This document shows, one piece after another, positions 7,849 through 17,129 of a stretch of DNA of 64,000 nucleotides. The stretch is from Halomonas sp. I5-271120. Its GTDB lineage: Bacteria; Pseudomonadota; Gammaproteobacteria; Pseudomonadales; Halomonadaceae. A program made the translations under genes and the position numbers. Under the pieces are notes generated by a model that saw only the letters and a list, made by a program, of their open reading frames with translations, was not told the origin of the DNA and searched no databases. Location of the stretch: NCBI RefSeq assembly GCF_030553075.1, contig NZ_CP130701.1, forward strand, positions 930,001-994,000, written 5' to 3'. Every line of letters starts with the position of its first letter. Within the stretch, counting starts at the first letter, position 1.

Positions 7849-10118
7849 GACAGATAAGCCGTGCTGCCCTGACGCTTGACCCATACCGGATTGCTCCAGG
7901 CTTGGTCGCCATCGGCGTCCTCGACTTCCAGGGCAATCCAGCCGTCGATCTCGCCATCCAGCGGGAACGCCAGACTGGCCTCCTTGCCGTCGAGCTTACG
8001 GGTGGCGATGACCTCACCACCGCGGCCGACCAGGCGTGCCTCGGCCAGACCGTCCACCGCCGCGACATCGATATGCCAGGTGGCCGACTCGTCACCTGCC
8101 AGGCGCAAGGTATCGCCGAACAGCGCGTTCTGCGGATATAGCAGCGGACCCTGGGTCGCATAGCCGTGACCGTCCTTGAGGGCGCGAGCAAAAGCACGCG
8201 GCGACAGCTCGCCGGGAACTCGCGCCATCATGCGAATGCGGCCGGTCAGGTCGTTCCAGGCGTCATGGGTATCGGTACCGGCGGTAAAGTAGATCGCCGT
8301 ACCGTCATCCCACAGCGCATGAGCGGTCTCGAGGGTCTTGGCGTTATCGACCTCGGCGTTGAGCTCGAGCAGGTCGAAGTTCGGCGTAAAGCCTCCCGGC
8401 ACCTTGTCGTTGGAAAGATTGTTCAGGTAGCCATAGTCGTTGTACGGATGGTTCATGGGAATCACCTCGGCGCCCAGGCGACGGGCATCCTGGATGATCT
8501 CCTGCACCTCGTCGGTGCCCGGATCGACCATCAACTCACCGCCCAGGGCAATGGGGAAGGGATTCATGTGGCCCCAGGACGGCGATATTTCGATCGACGG
8601 AATGAAGGGCACGCCGCGGCTATCGGAGAGCGCCTGGAAGCGCTGGTGATTGGCCGTCGAGTCATGGTCGCTGACGAAGGTCAGATCTAGGTCGGTAGCG
8701 AGCTGGGCGCTGACTACCGTCTCGGGGGGTGTGGTGCCCTCGAGCACGTTGGCATGGTGGTGCAAGTCGGCGCCATACCAGCCACGGTCGTTGGGCTCGG
8801 CCAGGCGATCGATCTCGATGGTACGCGACACCTGCTCACCGGAATCAAGGCTCACGTCGAGGGTCTCGCCCTCGGCCGTGAAGCCCGCACCGGCGTTCAC
8901 GGCCAGGCGGTACTCGCCCAGCGCCAGCGACAGCTCGGCACTGCCGGCCGGGTCCAGCGAGGTGAAGAAGGTCTGCTTGCCGAGGAACTCCACCGGCGGC
9001 TGCTGGCCCTCGAGGATGGTCAGGCGGGCATCCCGTGCCACACCGCTGCCGGTCTCGACGATATCCAACTTCAGGGTGCCCGGGCCCTTTAGCCCCTCGA
9101 AGGTCAAGGTCTGCTCGCCGTCGGCGGTCACGCTGATATCGCGGGGCTCGCTGTTGGCATGGCCAAGCCCGGTGGCATAGACCTGGTAGTCACCCGTCGG
9201 CAGGTCCATCGCGAACTGGCCGTCTTCAGCCAGGGTCCAGGCATAGGGGTGGCCCTGCTTCTCGACCATCACCAGGCCATCCTGCGGGGCCTCTCCGTCA
9301 TCGTTGCTCAGGGTGCCGCTGATCCGGCCAGCGTCCTGATCCTTGCGTTCGATCTCGTTGGCCACCACTGGCGCCAAATCGCCTGTAGGCACCACCTGCA
9401 GCGCACCTTTGAAGGTGCGGCTTTCGCCCGGCGCCAGACTATGCTCAAGGTACATGTCCTGGCCTTCATAGTTGACGCGGTCGAAATACGGCGCATGCAG
9501 CGCGATCACCCAATCCCGGTCATAGGCGACCATGCGATCGGTCAGCGCCTCGTCGGCGACGGTTTCCTTGGCATCGCCAAGGCCCGGCACGCCAAACAGG
9601 AAGCCGGTGTCTGGCCACAGGGTGAAGCCGGAACGGATGGCCGTCAGGGCTTCGTCGCCGGCGTTCTCGAGCTCGGTCTCAAGCTCGATGCGGTCGCTGC
9701 CGGCCTCGAGCGTGTAGGTGGTGATCACCCAGGCATCGCCCCAGTTACGGCGCACCTGGACCACGGCTCTCTCGGGGCTGTCCTCTAGAACCGTGACCTC
9801 CTTCTCGCTGTTCGGCCAGGCCGACCAGTTGTTGGGAATGAAGTCAGCAAAGGCGACGCGATCCAGATCCAACTCACCGTCCTTGACCGCCGCCAAATCC
9901 ACGAGGGTGCCGCGAGGCACACCCCAAGGCGGGCGGGACTCTACCGCCAGGGCAAAGGCCAGATGTTCGTTGGCGATGGTCAGGTCTTCGTCGGCGGTGG
10001 CCTCCCCGTCAGGAATCGAGGTAGCGCCCCGGGTCAGGCTGACGTCGGCCTGGGCGGGACCAGCAAGTCCAAGCGCCAGTCCTGCCGCCAGCCAAGTGCG
10101 TCGCGAATGCATCGTCAT
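7833..10118 (-). CDS. exported CehA/McbA-family PHP-domain metallohydrolase
   Basis: Protein of about 761 residues with a Sec-type signal peptide (HSRRTWLAAGLALGLAGPAQA). The first half is beta-rich with no clear family. The C-terminal part is a PHP-type metal-dependent hydrolase domain: ADLHHHAN, then TFVSDHDSTANH, IEISPSWGHMNP, NHPYNDYGY and GTDTHDAW supply metal-binding His and Asp residues. The CehA/McbA group includes carbamate esterases, but most members have unknown substrates. An ATG at 10124 is in frame, but AAGGA is better spaced for the ATG at 10118. It is divergent from the sugar dehydrogenase gene. The substrate cannot be told. Confidence 0.8.
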   Translation of the reverse strand: MTMHSRRTWLAAGLALGLAGPAQADVSLTRGATSIPDGEATADEDLTIANEHLAFALAVESRPPWGVPRGTLVDLAAVKDGELDLDRVAFADFIPNNWSAWPNSEKEVTVLEDSPERAVVQVRRNWGDAWVITTYTLEAGSDRIELETELENAGDEALTAIRSGFTLWPDTGFLFGVPGLGDAKETVADEALTDRMVAYDRDWVIALHAPYFDRVNYEGQDMYLEHSLAPGESRTFKGALQVVPTGDLAPVVANEIERKDQDAGRISGTLSNDDGEAPQDGLVMVEKQGHPYAWTLAEDGQFAMDLPTGDYQVYATGLGHANSEPRDISVTADGEQTLTFEGLKGPGTLKLDIVETGSGVARDARLTILEGQQPPVEFLGKQTFFTSLDPAGSAELSLALGEYRLAVNAGAGFTAEGETLDVSLDSGEQVSRTIEIDRLAEPNDRGWYGADLHHHANVLEGTTPPETVVSAQLATDLDLTFVSDHDSTANHQRFQALSDSRGVPFIPSIEISPSWGHMNPFPIALGGELMVDPGTDEVQEIIQDARRLGAEVIPMNHPYNDYGYLNNLSNDKVPGGFTPNFDLLELNAEVDNAKTLETAHALWDDGTAIYFTAGTDTHDAWNDLTGRIRMMARVPGELSPRAFARALKDGHGYATQGPLLYPQNALFGDTLRLAGDESATWHIDVAAVDGLAEARLVGRGGEVIATRKLDGKEASLAFPLDGEIDGWIALEVEDADGDQAWSNPVWVKRQGSTAYLSAAGE

Positions 10119-10327
10119 GGGCATGATCCTTTATTATTCCACAGCGTTATCGAATTCAAGGCAGAGGATTATCATCTATTTTATTTGATCATTCAAATTA
10201 CCTGATGAGCGCCAGGTTCAACGCGGCATTTGAGCTATTCGGCGCCTATCAAGCATAGGCTGTCGCGCCAATAGCGGAGAGGCCTGCTAGGGTGAAAAAG
10301 CTCATACCGAGGAAGGGAGTTCTGCCC

Positions 10328-11533
10328 ATGCAACGACCGATATGGCACGCCGCCTACTCGCGACTATCGACGCGGCTACCCGCAACGCTGCTGGCAGCCG
10401 CCTTACTGTCATCGCTATCGACCCAGGGGGCGACGACCATCGCCGAGGAACTGCCCGGCACCCCGCATACGCTCCGACTCGAGCACTTGGCCGAAGGCCT
10501 CGAGCGCCCCTGGTCGCTGGCCTTTTTGCCCGATGGCCGTTTTCTGGTCAGTGAGCGACCGGGGCGGTTGGCACTGATCGAGCCCGACGGCACCATCACG
10601 CACATCGAGGGGCTACCTCGCGTGGTTGCCCGCGGCCAGGGTGGGCTCTTGGATTTGGCCCTGTACCCGGACTTCGGAAATAGCGTCAACGGCAACGACG
10701 GCGAGCATGACTGGCTCTACTTCAGCTACGCCAAGGCCGGCCCCGATGGCAGCGGCACCGCAGTTGCCCGGGCGCGATTGGCCCTGGATGCCCCCGGCGG
10801 CCCTCGACTCGAGGGCGTAGAGACGATGTTTGCGCAAAACCGTTTCTCGATGCCTAACCACCACTACAGTGGGCGCCTGGCCTGGCTTGCCGATACCACG
10901 CTGCTGTTGAGCATCGGCGACCGGGGCCAGGGCGAACGGGCACAGGACGGCGCCGATCATGCCGGCAGCGTGCTGCGACTGACACCAACCGGCGAGGCGC
11001 CTGCCGACAACCCTTTCGTCGATGAGCCGGGAATGGCCGCCGAACTCTATAGCCAGGGCAATCGCAATATCCAGGGCATGACGGTGACGAGCAACGGCAC
11101 CGTGTGGACAAGCGAGCATGGGCCGCGTACCGGCGATGAGATCAACCGCATCGAGGCGGGGGTGAACTACGGCTGGCCGGAGGTGACGCTGGGGCGGGAC
11201 TATGCGACCAACCTGCCGATTGGTCGCGATCATGCACCGGGCATGCGCGACCCCGCCTATGTGTTCGACGGGCGCTATGCCCCATCGGGACTCGCCTGGG
11301 TGGATAGCCCGCAATTTCCGGGCTGGCAAGGGGACCTGCTGGCAGGGGGCCTTAGCAGCGAAACGCTGACGCGGCTGACGATCGACAACGGCAAGGTGTC
11401 TCGCGCCGAGGTGCTGCTCGACGGCCAGATCGGACGCATCCGCGACGTGCGCCAGGGGCCGGACGGGCTGATCTACCTGCTCAATGACCAACCCAATGGC
11501 GGGCTTTTCCGCCTGCTGCCTGACACACCCTGA
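10328..11533 (+). CDS. PQQ-dependent aldose sugar dehydrogenase (Asd/YliI type), periplasmic
   Basis: Soluble glucose dehydrogenase-like beta-propeller of about 401 residues with an N-terminal signal peptide (hydrophobic LLAAALLSSLSTQGA). Family features are LERPWSLAFLPDGR near the mature N-terminus, the SMPNHHYSGRL catalytic-His region, and SEHGPRTGDEINRI followed by NYGWPEV. It is expected to oxidise aldoses in the periplasm with PQQ and Ca. GGGAG eight bases before the ATG at 10328 favours this start over the ATG at 10292. No PQQ biosynthesis genes are in the window, so the cofactor must come from elsewhere. Confidence 0.87.
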   Translation: MQRPIWHAAYSRLSTRLPATLLAAALLSSLSTQGATTIAEELPGTPHTLRLEHLAEGLERPWSLAFLPDGRFLVSERPGRLALIEPDGTITHIEGLPRVVARGQGGLLDLALYPDFGNSVNGNDGEHDWLYFSYAKAGPDGSGTAVARARLALDAPGGPRLEGVETMFAQNRFSMPNHHYSGRLAWLADTTLLLSIGDRGQGERAQDGADHAGSVLRLTPTGEAPADNPFVDEPGMAAELYSQGNRNIQGMTVTSNGTVWTSEHGPRTGDEINRIEAGVNYGWPEVTLGRDYATNLPIGRDHAPGMRDPAYVFDGRYAPSGLAWVDSPQFPGWQGDLLAGGLSSETLTRLTIDNGKVSRAEVLLDGQIGRIRDVRQGPDGLIYLLNDQPNGGLFRLLPDTP

Positions 11534-11605
11534 AAGCCCGACCTGAAGGCACCGACCGAGCATTCCGGTGCCAGGCATTCAGTCGTGGGGTAGCGGCAGC
11601 CCACC

Positions 11606-12712
11606 TCAGAAGTCGACGACGACGTTGCCGGTGGGCTTGCTGCAACAGGAGAGAATATAGCCCTCGGCGACGTCCTCGTCGGTGATGCCGCCGTTGTGGT
11701 CCATCTCGACCTGCCCTGAGCTAAGCGGCACCCGGCAGGTACCGCAGATGCCCATGCCGCAGGCCTTGGGAATATGCAGGCCAAGCTTGGCGGCAGCCGC
11801 ATGCACCGTTTCGCCGGGCTGCACTCGCACGCTCTTGCCGGTGGCGCTGAACTCGACGCTGTACATGTCGGCGACGTCGAGCTCTTCGGCCTGCGCCTCG
11901 GCCTGCTCGGCCAGTTCCAGCACATCTTCCTGAACGTCCAGCGGCGTGGCGCCGAAGGACTCCTCATGATAGCGGCTCATGTCGAAGCCGTTGTCGCGCA
12001 GGATACGCTTGACCGCGTTCATGTAAGGAGTGGGGCCGCAGCAGAAGATCTCACGCTCCATGAAATCCGGCGCCATCAGCTCGAGCATTTCTTGGCTCAG
12101 GTAACCGCGAAAGCCCGCCCAGGCCTCGCAGAGTTCGTCGCTGCGCTCACAGACGATATGCAACTTGAATTCGGGAATCCGCGAGAAGATGTGCGCCAAC
12201 TCGCGGTGGAAGATGATGTCCTTCGGCGAGCGGGCACTGTGCACGAAGGCCAGGTCCACCGAGGCATTGGTATCAAACAGCCAGCGGGTCATCGACATCA
12301 GCGGCGTGATTCCGACCCCACCGGAGAGCATCAGCACCTTGTCGGCGGCATGATCGATGATATTGAAGTTACCAACCGGCCCATGCACCGCCAGCTCATC
12401 GCCGGCCTTCAGGTTGTCGTGTAACCAGTTGGAGACTACGCCACCCGGCAGCCTCTTGACGCTGATCGAGAAGCTGTAGGGCACCGAGGGGGAGCTCGAG
12501 ATGGTGTAAGAACGCATCACCTGCTCGCCGTCGATCTCGAGCTCCAGGGTCACGAACTGTCCCGGCTTGAAGAAGTACAGCACCGGCTGCTCGGCCATGA
12601 AACAGAAGGTGCGCACGTCCCAGGTCTCCTGGATGACCTTCACGCAGCGCACCTGATGGCGCCCGTTGACCCACGTCTGCGTGGTTACCGGATTGAGAAA
12701 GTCTGACATCAT
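11606..12712 (-). CDS. gbcB: GbcB paralogue 1: FAD/[2Fe-2S] reductase (orphan copy)
   Basis: A 368-residue reductase of the glycine betaine monooxygenase type that passes electrons from NADH through FAD and a plant-type [2Fe-2S] cluster to a Rieske oxygenase. It shows FAD-binding RSYTISSSP, NAD-binding MLSGGVGITPLMS and FCCGPTPYM, and a C-terminal ferredoxin domain with CGMGICGTC and a distal Cys in LSCCSKP. The protein is the same length as, and by eye well over 80% identical to, the copy at 47737-48843. Unlike that copy it has no adjacent oxygenase; its neighbours are a sugar dehydrogenase (convergent) and a divergent Lrp regulator. The start is the first of two adjacent ATGs and the upstream RBS is weak. 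It could serve GbcA redundantly or another oxygenase. Confidence 0.88.
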   Translation of the reverse strand: MMSDFLNPVTTQTWVNGRHQVRCVKVIQETWDVRTFCFMAEQPVLYFFKPGQFVTLELEIDGEQVMRSYTISSSPSVPYSFSISVKRLPGGVVSNWLHDNLKAGDELAVHGPVGNFNIIDHAADKVLMLSGGVGITPLMSMTRWLFDTNASVDLAFVHSARSPKDIIFHRELAHIFSRIPEFKLHIVCERSDELCEAWAGFRGYLSQEMLELMAPDFMEREIFCCGPTPYMNAVKRILRDNGFDMSRYHEESFGATPLDVQEDVLELAEQAEAQAEELDVADMYSVEFSATGKSVRVQPGETVHAAAAKLGLHIPKACGMGICGTCRVPLSSGQVEMDHNGGITDEDVAEGYILSCCSKPTGNVVVDF

Positions 12713-13028
12713 AATGGTTTCTCGCTTGGACGTGCCGACAGGCGCCTCGATGGTGCCCCATGCATGAGGATATGAGGCCGTGAAGCCTTGGCTGAATTTT
12801 GCGCTACCACCAGGCTTGCCAACTTGTCTGCCGGCGACCCCGACATATCCATGGCATCCAACCGGCATACCGCTGACGGCAGTTCCCGTCGCCCTCGCAT
12901 CACCAGGTGTCGCCAATGGGATGCCAGGGCTTGTAGTGGCGCCCGGAGATGGTGGTCGATCGCATGATAGGCGAGGATGCCCTTTGGATAAGCACCATCG
13001 AGACCCACGCCAGCAAAGGCCCTAGTCA
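12713..13028. promoter_or_regulatory. divergent intergenic region, gbcB paralogue / lrp
   Basis: Holds the promoters of both divergent genes. No gene is seen. A TGCCA at 12817 and CGACA at 12841, 24 bases apart, weakly echo the repeats upstream of glyA; this is suggestive only. Confidence 0.4.
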
Positions 13029-13475
13029 ATGAACACGACCGATACTGAACTGCTGAACCTGCTGATCAAGGATGGGCGCATGTCCTATGCCGATATCGCT
13101 CGCCAGTTGGGCATCTCCCGAGCGCACGCCCGCACTCGGGTTAACGCCCTGGTCGAGGAAGGTGTCATCGAGCAGTTCACCGCAGTGGTCAATCCAGAGA
13201 AGCTCGGCAAGGCCATCTCTACCTTCGTGGACCTGAGGGTGGCGCCCGCCGCGCTTCAGCAGGTGGCAGACGAGCTGTCTGCCTGCCCCGAAGTGGTCAG
13301 CCTCTATATCATGAGTGACCTGCAGAGCCTGCATATCCATACCCTGACCGACACCTACACCAGCTTCGATGCCTTCGTCCGCGAGCGTATCTTCAACCGC
13401 CCCGAGATCCTCTCGGTGGACTGCAAGAGCCTGATGTCACGGGTCAAGAACCGCCGCGGCGGCGCGCGACTCTAG
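13029..13475 (+). CDS. Lrp/AsnC family transcriptional regulator
   Basis: A 148-residue protein with an N-terminal winged helix (LLNLLIKDGRMSYADIARQL, then GISRAHARTRVNALVEEGVI) and a C-terminal RAM-type ligand domain (AISTFVDLRVAP, CPEVVSLYIMSD, DAFVRERIF). Such regulators usually sense an amino acid or related small molecule and often act on the neighbouring operon. AAAGG precedes the ATG. It is divergent from the orphan gbcB and lies 440 bases upstream of the TRAP operon, so either may be its target. The ligand is unknown. Confidence 0.9.
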   Translation: MNTTDTELLNLLIKDGRMSYADIARQLGISRAHARTRVNALVEEGVIEQFTAVVNPEKLGKAISTFVDLRVAPAALQQVADELSACPEVVSLYIMSDLQSLHIHTLTDTYTSFDAFVRERIFNRPEILSVDCKSLMSRVKNRRGGARL

Positions 13476-13914
13476 CGCTTTTCGAGACGCTCCGGCCCTC
13501 CACCACTGGGCGCTTTCCCGCCTTACCGGCTTTTTTCAGCGTGCGCCCCCTGCCTATCTCGATCACCGCACATAAAGGGTGCAAGCGCCTCACAAGGGTG
13601 CCGACCTTACTTTTGCTATCTATCGCCCCCTTAGAGACAGCCGTTTGACGGATCGCCGCGTTAACGGTGCATACAAATGATCGCTTAACCGCCTAAATCT
13701 TACCTTTGTTAACTCTGAGGCGTGGTCGATTGACCCGAAATCGGCCGCCGCCGTCATCATCGAGCGAATCGACAAGCCAATATCTTACAAGATTATCTAT
13801 CTGATATTTATTGATTAATCCAGAATGACAGCCGACTGGCACATGGCTTGCTGACAACTCCCGTAGAGGATTTACATTCGTCAATCTTCTTTCGCCTCAT
13901 CGGGAGTTACCATC
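13476..13914. promoter_or_regulatory. intergenic region upstream of TRAP operon
   Basis: About 440 bases without a gene. The last 230 bases become strongly AT-rich (around 13785-13820), consistent with a promoter and bent DNA ahead of dctP. No convincing terminator for the lrp gene is seen. Confidence 0.45.
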
Positions 13915-15012
13915 ATGAGCTTCAATCGCCGCAAGTTCCTGAGCACCGCTCTGGTCTCATCCACCGCTGGCCTGGTAATGGGCGCCCCTGCCGTCGTCCG
14001 CGCCCAATCCAACCAGACCGTTCAATGGCGAATGACCAACGCCTATGGCCCTGGTTCGCCCTTCTATGTCGAAGGCCCGGGTAGCCCCACCGACTTCTGC
14101 AAGAAGGTGGAGGAGATGTCGGGCGGCCGTATGAAAATTCAGCACTTCGCCGCCGGCGAGCTGGTGCCGGCACTGGAAGGCTTCAACGCCGTGTCGGCCG
14201 GCATGGTCGAGATGAACGCCGGCAACGCCTACTTCTGGTCCGGTAGCCTGCCCGCCGCCCAGTTCTTCACCACCGTGCCCTTCGGCATGAACACCCAGGG
14301 CATGAACGCCTGGCTATATCATGGCGGCGGCCTGGAACTGTGGCACGAGCTCTACGCCAAGGTCGGACTGGTGGCCTTCCCAATGGGCAATACCGGTGTA
14401 CAGATGAGTGGCTGGTTCCGCGAACCGCTGGAAAGCGTCGAGGACCTGAACGGCCTGAAGATGCGCATCCCGGGGCTCGGCGGCAAGGTCTACAGCGAGC
14501 TTGGTGTGGCCGTGCGACTGCTGCCCGGCGGCGAGATCTTCCCAGCCCTGGAGCGAGGCGTCATCGACGCCGCCGAATTCGTCGGGCCTTATCAGGACCG
14601 TCGCCTGGGCCTGCAGAAGGCCGCCAAGTACTACTACACCACCGGCTGGAGCGAGCCCACCAACGCCACCGAGCTGATGATCAACAAGCAGGCCTGGGAG
14701 GCGCTGCCCTCCGACCTGCAGGCGATCGTCAAGACTGCAGCCATGGCCTGCAACATCGAGAGTCAGGCCTGGTGCGAGTCGGTCAACGCCGAAGCCCTGA
14801 ACGATCTGGTGGAAAACGAGGGCGTGATCGCCCAGCCGCTGCCCGGCGACATCATCAGCCGGCTGCGCGAAGTCACCGCCGATACCTTATCCGACATGGC
14901 GGCGGCGGATGCCGACACCCAGAAGGTCTATGACTCCTTCATGGGCTTTCGTGCCAAGCATCGCGAGTGGGAAGCCATCAGTGAGAAAGCCTTCCTCGAC
15001 CTGCCGAGCTGA
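13915..15012 (+). CDS. TRAP transporter substrate-binding protein (DctP family), Tat-exported
   Basis: Periplasmic solute receptor of 365 residues with a twin-arginine signal at the very start (NRRKFLSTALVSS, ending near VRAQ). The DctP/DUF family pattern is clear: WRMTNAYGPGS, the GGRMKIQHFAAGELVPA block, LNGLKMRIPG with the Arg that pairs with a substrate carboxylate, and FPALERGVIDAAEFVGP. The sequence resembles the TakP-like 2-oxo-acid-binding branch (inference). It is the first gene of an operon dctP-Q-M followed by TauE/SafE and a GGT-like enzyme, so the imported compound is likely processed by the latter. Confidence 0.93.
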   Translation: MSFNRRKFLSTALVSSTAGLVMGAPAVVRAQSNQTVQWRMTNAYGPGSPFYVEGPGSPTDFCKKVEEMSGGRMKIQHFAAGELVPALEGFNAVSAGMVEMNAGNAYFWSGSLPAAQFFTTVPFGMNTQGMNAWLYHGGGLELWHELYAKVGLVAFPMGNTGVQMSGWFREPLESVEDLNGLKMRIPGLGGKVYSELGVAVRLLPGGEIFPALERGVIDAAEFVGPYQDRRLGLQKAAKYYYTTGWSEPTNATELMINKQAWEALPSDLQAIVKTAAMACNIESQAWCESVNAEALNDLVENEGVIAQPLPGDIISRLREVTADTLSDMAAADADTQKVYDSFMGFRAKHREWEAISEKAFLDLPS

Positions 15013-15044
15013 TTCTGACTGCATTTCTGACCGGAGGTCTATCC

Positions 15045-15581
15045 ATGGCGTCGCTCATCGAAACCATCGAGCACGGCATCGGCATCCTCGGCGGCTTTGC
15101 CCGACTCTGCCTGCTGGCACTGGTCGGGCTGGTCGCCACCGATGTGCTGCTGCGCTACTTCTTTTCCATCAGCCCGGTGGGGCTGCAGGAACTGGAGTGG
15201 CACCTGCTCTCACCGATTGCCCTGCTGGGAATTTCCTACGCGCTCAAACACCGCGCCGACGTGCGGGTGGACGTGATCTACGACCGCCTTCCCGACGGCG
15301 GCAAGCAGCTGATCGACCTGATCAGCGGCATGTTGACCGTAGTGATCGCGCTGGCGATCGTCTGGCTGTCCTGGCCCTATGTGATGCAATCCTTTCAGTT
15401 GGGAGAAGGCTCACCGGACCCGGGCGGACTGCCCTACCGCTATCTGCTCAAGGCCTTCATTCCCCTGGGCTTCGCGGCTCTGGCGCTGCAGGGGCTTGCC
15501 GATCTGCTGCGAGCGGCACTGGCCCTGAGCGGCGCCCCGGTGCCGGCCTCGCCAACCGCCCCGGATCAGCCCAGCGCCTGA
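15045..15581 (+). CDS. TRAP transporter small membrane subunit (DctQ)
   Basis: A 178-residue membrane protein with four predicted helices and typical DctQ features: VLLRYFFSISPVGLQELEWHLL in the first half and HRADVRVDVIYDRLP in the loop. CCGGAGG precedes the ATG. It lies 32 bases after dctP and 147 bases before the large subunit. It forms the transport complex with DctM. Confidence 0.92.
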   Translation: MASLIETIEHGIGILGGFARLCLLALVGLVATDVLLRYFFSISPVGLQELEWHLLSPIALLGISYALKHRADVRVDVIYDRLPDGGKQLIDLISGMLTVVIALAIVWLSWPYVMQSFQLGEGSPDPGGLPYRYLLKAFIPLGFAALALQGLADLLRAALALSGAPVPASPTAPDQPSA

Positions 15582-15728
15582 TTAAGGCAGATCCTGAAGA
15601 CGGTCACGACCGACGTTGCGGACCAAAACCAGGCACCGCCTGCGGGCGCAACGGCCAGGCGGCCGGCTGCCCCGCCCTCCTTGTCGCCGAGCTCACTCGG
15701 CCCCGTTTCTCTGTGGAGTATGTTTGCA

Positions 15729-17051
15729 ATGGCAAATGAATGGCTACTGATCGGCATGATCGGCAGCTTCCTGGCCATGATGCTGATTGGCATCCCTGTG
15801 GCCATTTCGCTGGCCGTGTCCGGCTTCGTTGCTGGCCTGCTGGGCTTCGGGCCGATGCTCTTCGGCCTGCTGCCCCAGCGCCTCTACGGTGTGGTGTCCA
15901 ACTACACCCTGATGGCCATACCGCTGTTCGTGTTCATGGGCGTGATGCTCGAGAAGTCCCGGGTCGCCGAGGCCATGCTCGATACCATCGGCTACGCCAT
16001 GGGGCGCCTCAACGGCGGCATGGGGATCGCCATCGTGCTGGTCGGGGTGCTGATGGGGGCCTCCACCGGCATCGTCGGCGCTACCGTCGTGACCGTGGGC
16101 ATGCTGACCCTGCCGACCCTGCTTCGCCGGGGCTATGCGCCGAGCGTGGCCTGCGGAGCGATCTGCGCCTCAGGCACCCTGGGCCAGATCATCCCGCCGA
16201 GCCTGGTGCTGATTCTCTTGTCGCAGATCGTCGGTGAATCGGTGGGCGCACTGTTCGCGGCTGCCTTCATCCCGGGCCTGGTGATCGCGCTGACCTACAT
16301 GCTGTATCTCGCCGTCCTCGGCTGGGTGCGGCCGGACTGGGTACCGGCGGTTCCCGCTGCCGAACGCGCCACCATCTCCCGGCGCCAGCTCTATCGCGAC
16401 CTGATGGCCACGGTACTACCGCCGCTGGGGCTGGTGGTGGCCGTGCTCGGCTCCATCGTCGGCGGCGTGGCAGCCCCTACCGAGGCTGCCGCCATGGGAG
16501 CCCTGGGCAGCCTGCTGATCGCGCTGCTGGGCCGCAAGCTGAACCTCGCCACCCTCAAGGCGACCCTGCACGGCACCTTGACCATCACTGCCATGGTCTA
16601 CTTCATTCTGCTGTTCGCGCAGGTATTCTCACTATCTTTCCGCGGGCTCGGCGGTGAGCAGATGGTGCACGACCTGTTCAACATGCTCCCCGGCGGCGAA
16701 ATCGGGGCGCTGCTGTTCCTGATGCTGATTCTGTTCGTGCTGGGCTTCTTCCTGGAATGGATCGAGATTTCCTACATCGCCCTGCCGATGTTCCTGCCGG
16801 TATTCATCGGTTATGGCACCGATATGGTGTGGCTGGCGATTCTGGTGGCCATGAACCTGCAGATGTCTTTCTTGACCCCGCCCTTCGGCTGGGCGCTGTT
16901 CTTCCTCAAGGGGGTGGCGCCGCCGGAGGTCTCGACACGCGATATCTACGTGGGGGTTGTGCCTTTCGTCGGGCTGCAAGTCCTTGCCGTTGCGCTGGTA
17001 TTCTTGTTCCCAGGCATTGCTACCTGGCTACCCCAGGCAATCGGCTGGTAG
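15729..17051 (+). CDS. TRAP transporter large membrane subunit (DctM)
   Basis: Ion-coupled permease subunit of about 440 residues with some twelve hydrophobic segments. DctM hallmarks are GIPVAISLAVSG, IPLFVFMGVMLEKS, GASTGIVGATVVTVG, SGTLGQIIPPSLVLI and MSFLTPPFGWALFFLKG. In-frame ATGs are at 15720 and 15729; GGAG at 15715-15718 is better placed for 15729, and codons upstream to 15681 are not credible. Works with the preceding DctP and DctQ, driven by a sodium or proton gradient. Confidence 0.92.
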   Translation: MANEWLLIGMIGSFLAMMLIGIPVAISLAVSGFVAGLLGFGPMLFGLLPQRLYGVVSNYTLMAIPLFVFMGVMLEKSRVAEAMLDTIGYAMGRLNGGMGIAIVLVGVLMGASTGIVGATVVTVGMLTLPTLLRRGYAPSVACGAICASGTLGQIIPPSLVLILLSQIVGESVGALFAAAFIPGLVIALTYMLYLAVLGWVRPDWVPAVPAAERATISRRQLYRDLMATVLPPLGLVVAVLGSIVGGVAAPTEAAAMGALGSLLIALLGRKLNLATLKATLHGTLTITAMVYFILLFAQVFSLSFRGLGGEQMVHDLFNMLPGGEIGALLFLMLILFVLGFFLEWIEISYIALPMFLPVFIGYGTDMVWLAILVAMNLQMSFLTPPFGWALFFLKGVAPPEVSTRDIYVGVVPFVGLQVLAVALVFLFPGIATWLPQAIGW

Positions 17052-17129
17052 CCGTCATCCATCAGCGCGGGGCGCCGTGGCTACCCGCGTCATGACACAT
17101 CGATAATCACTGAATTAGGAAACCACGCC

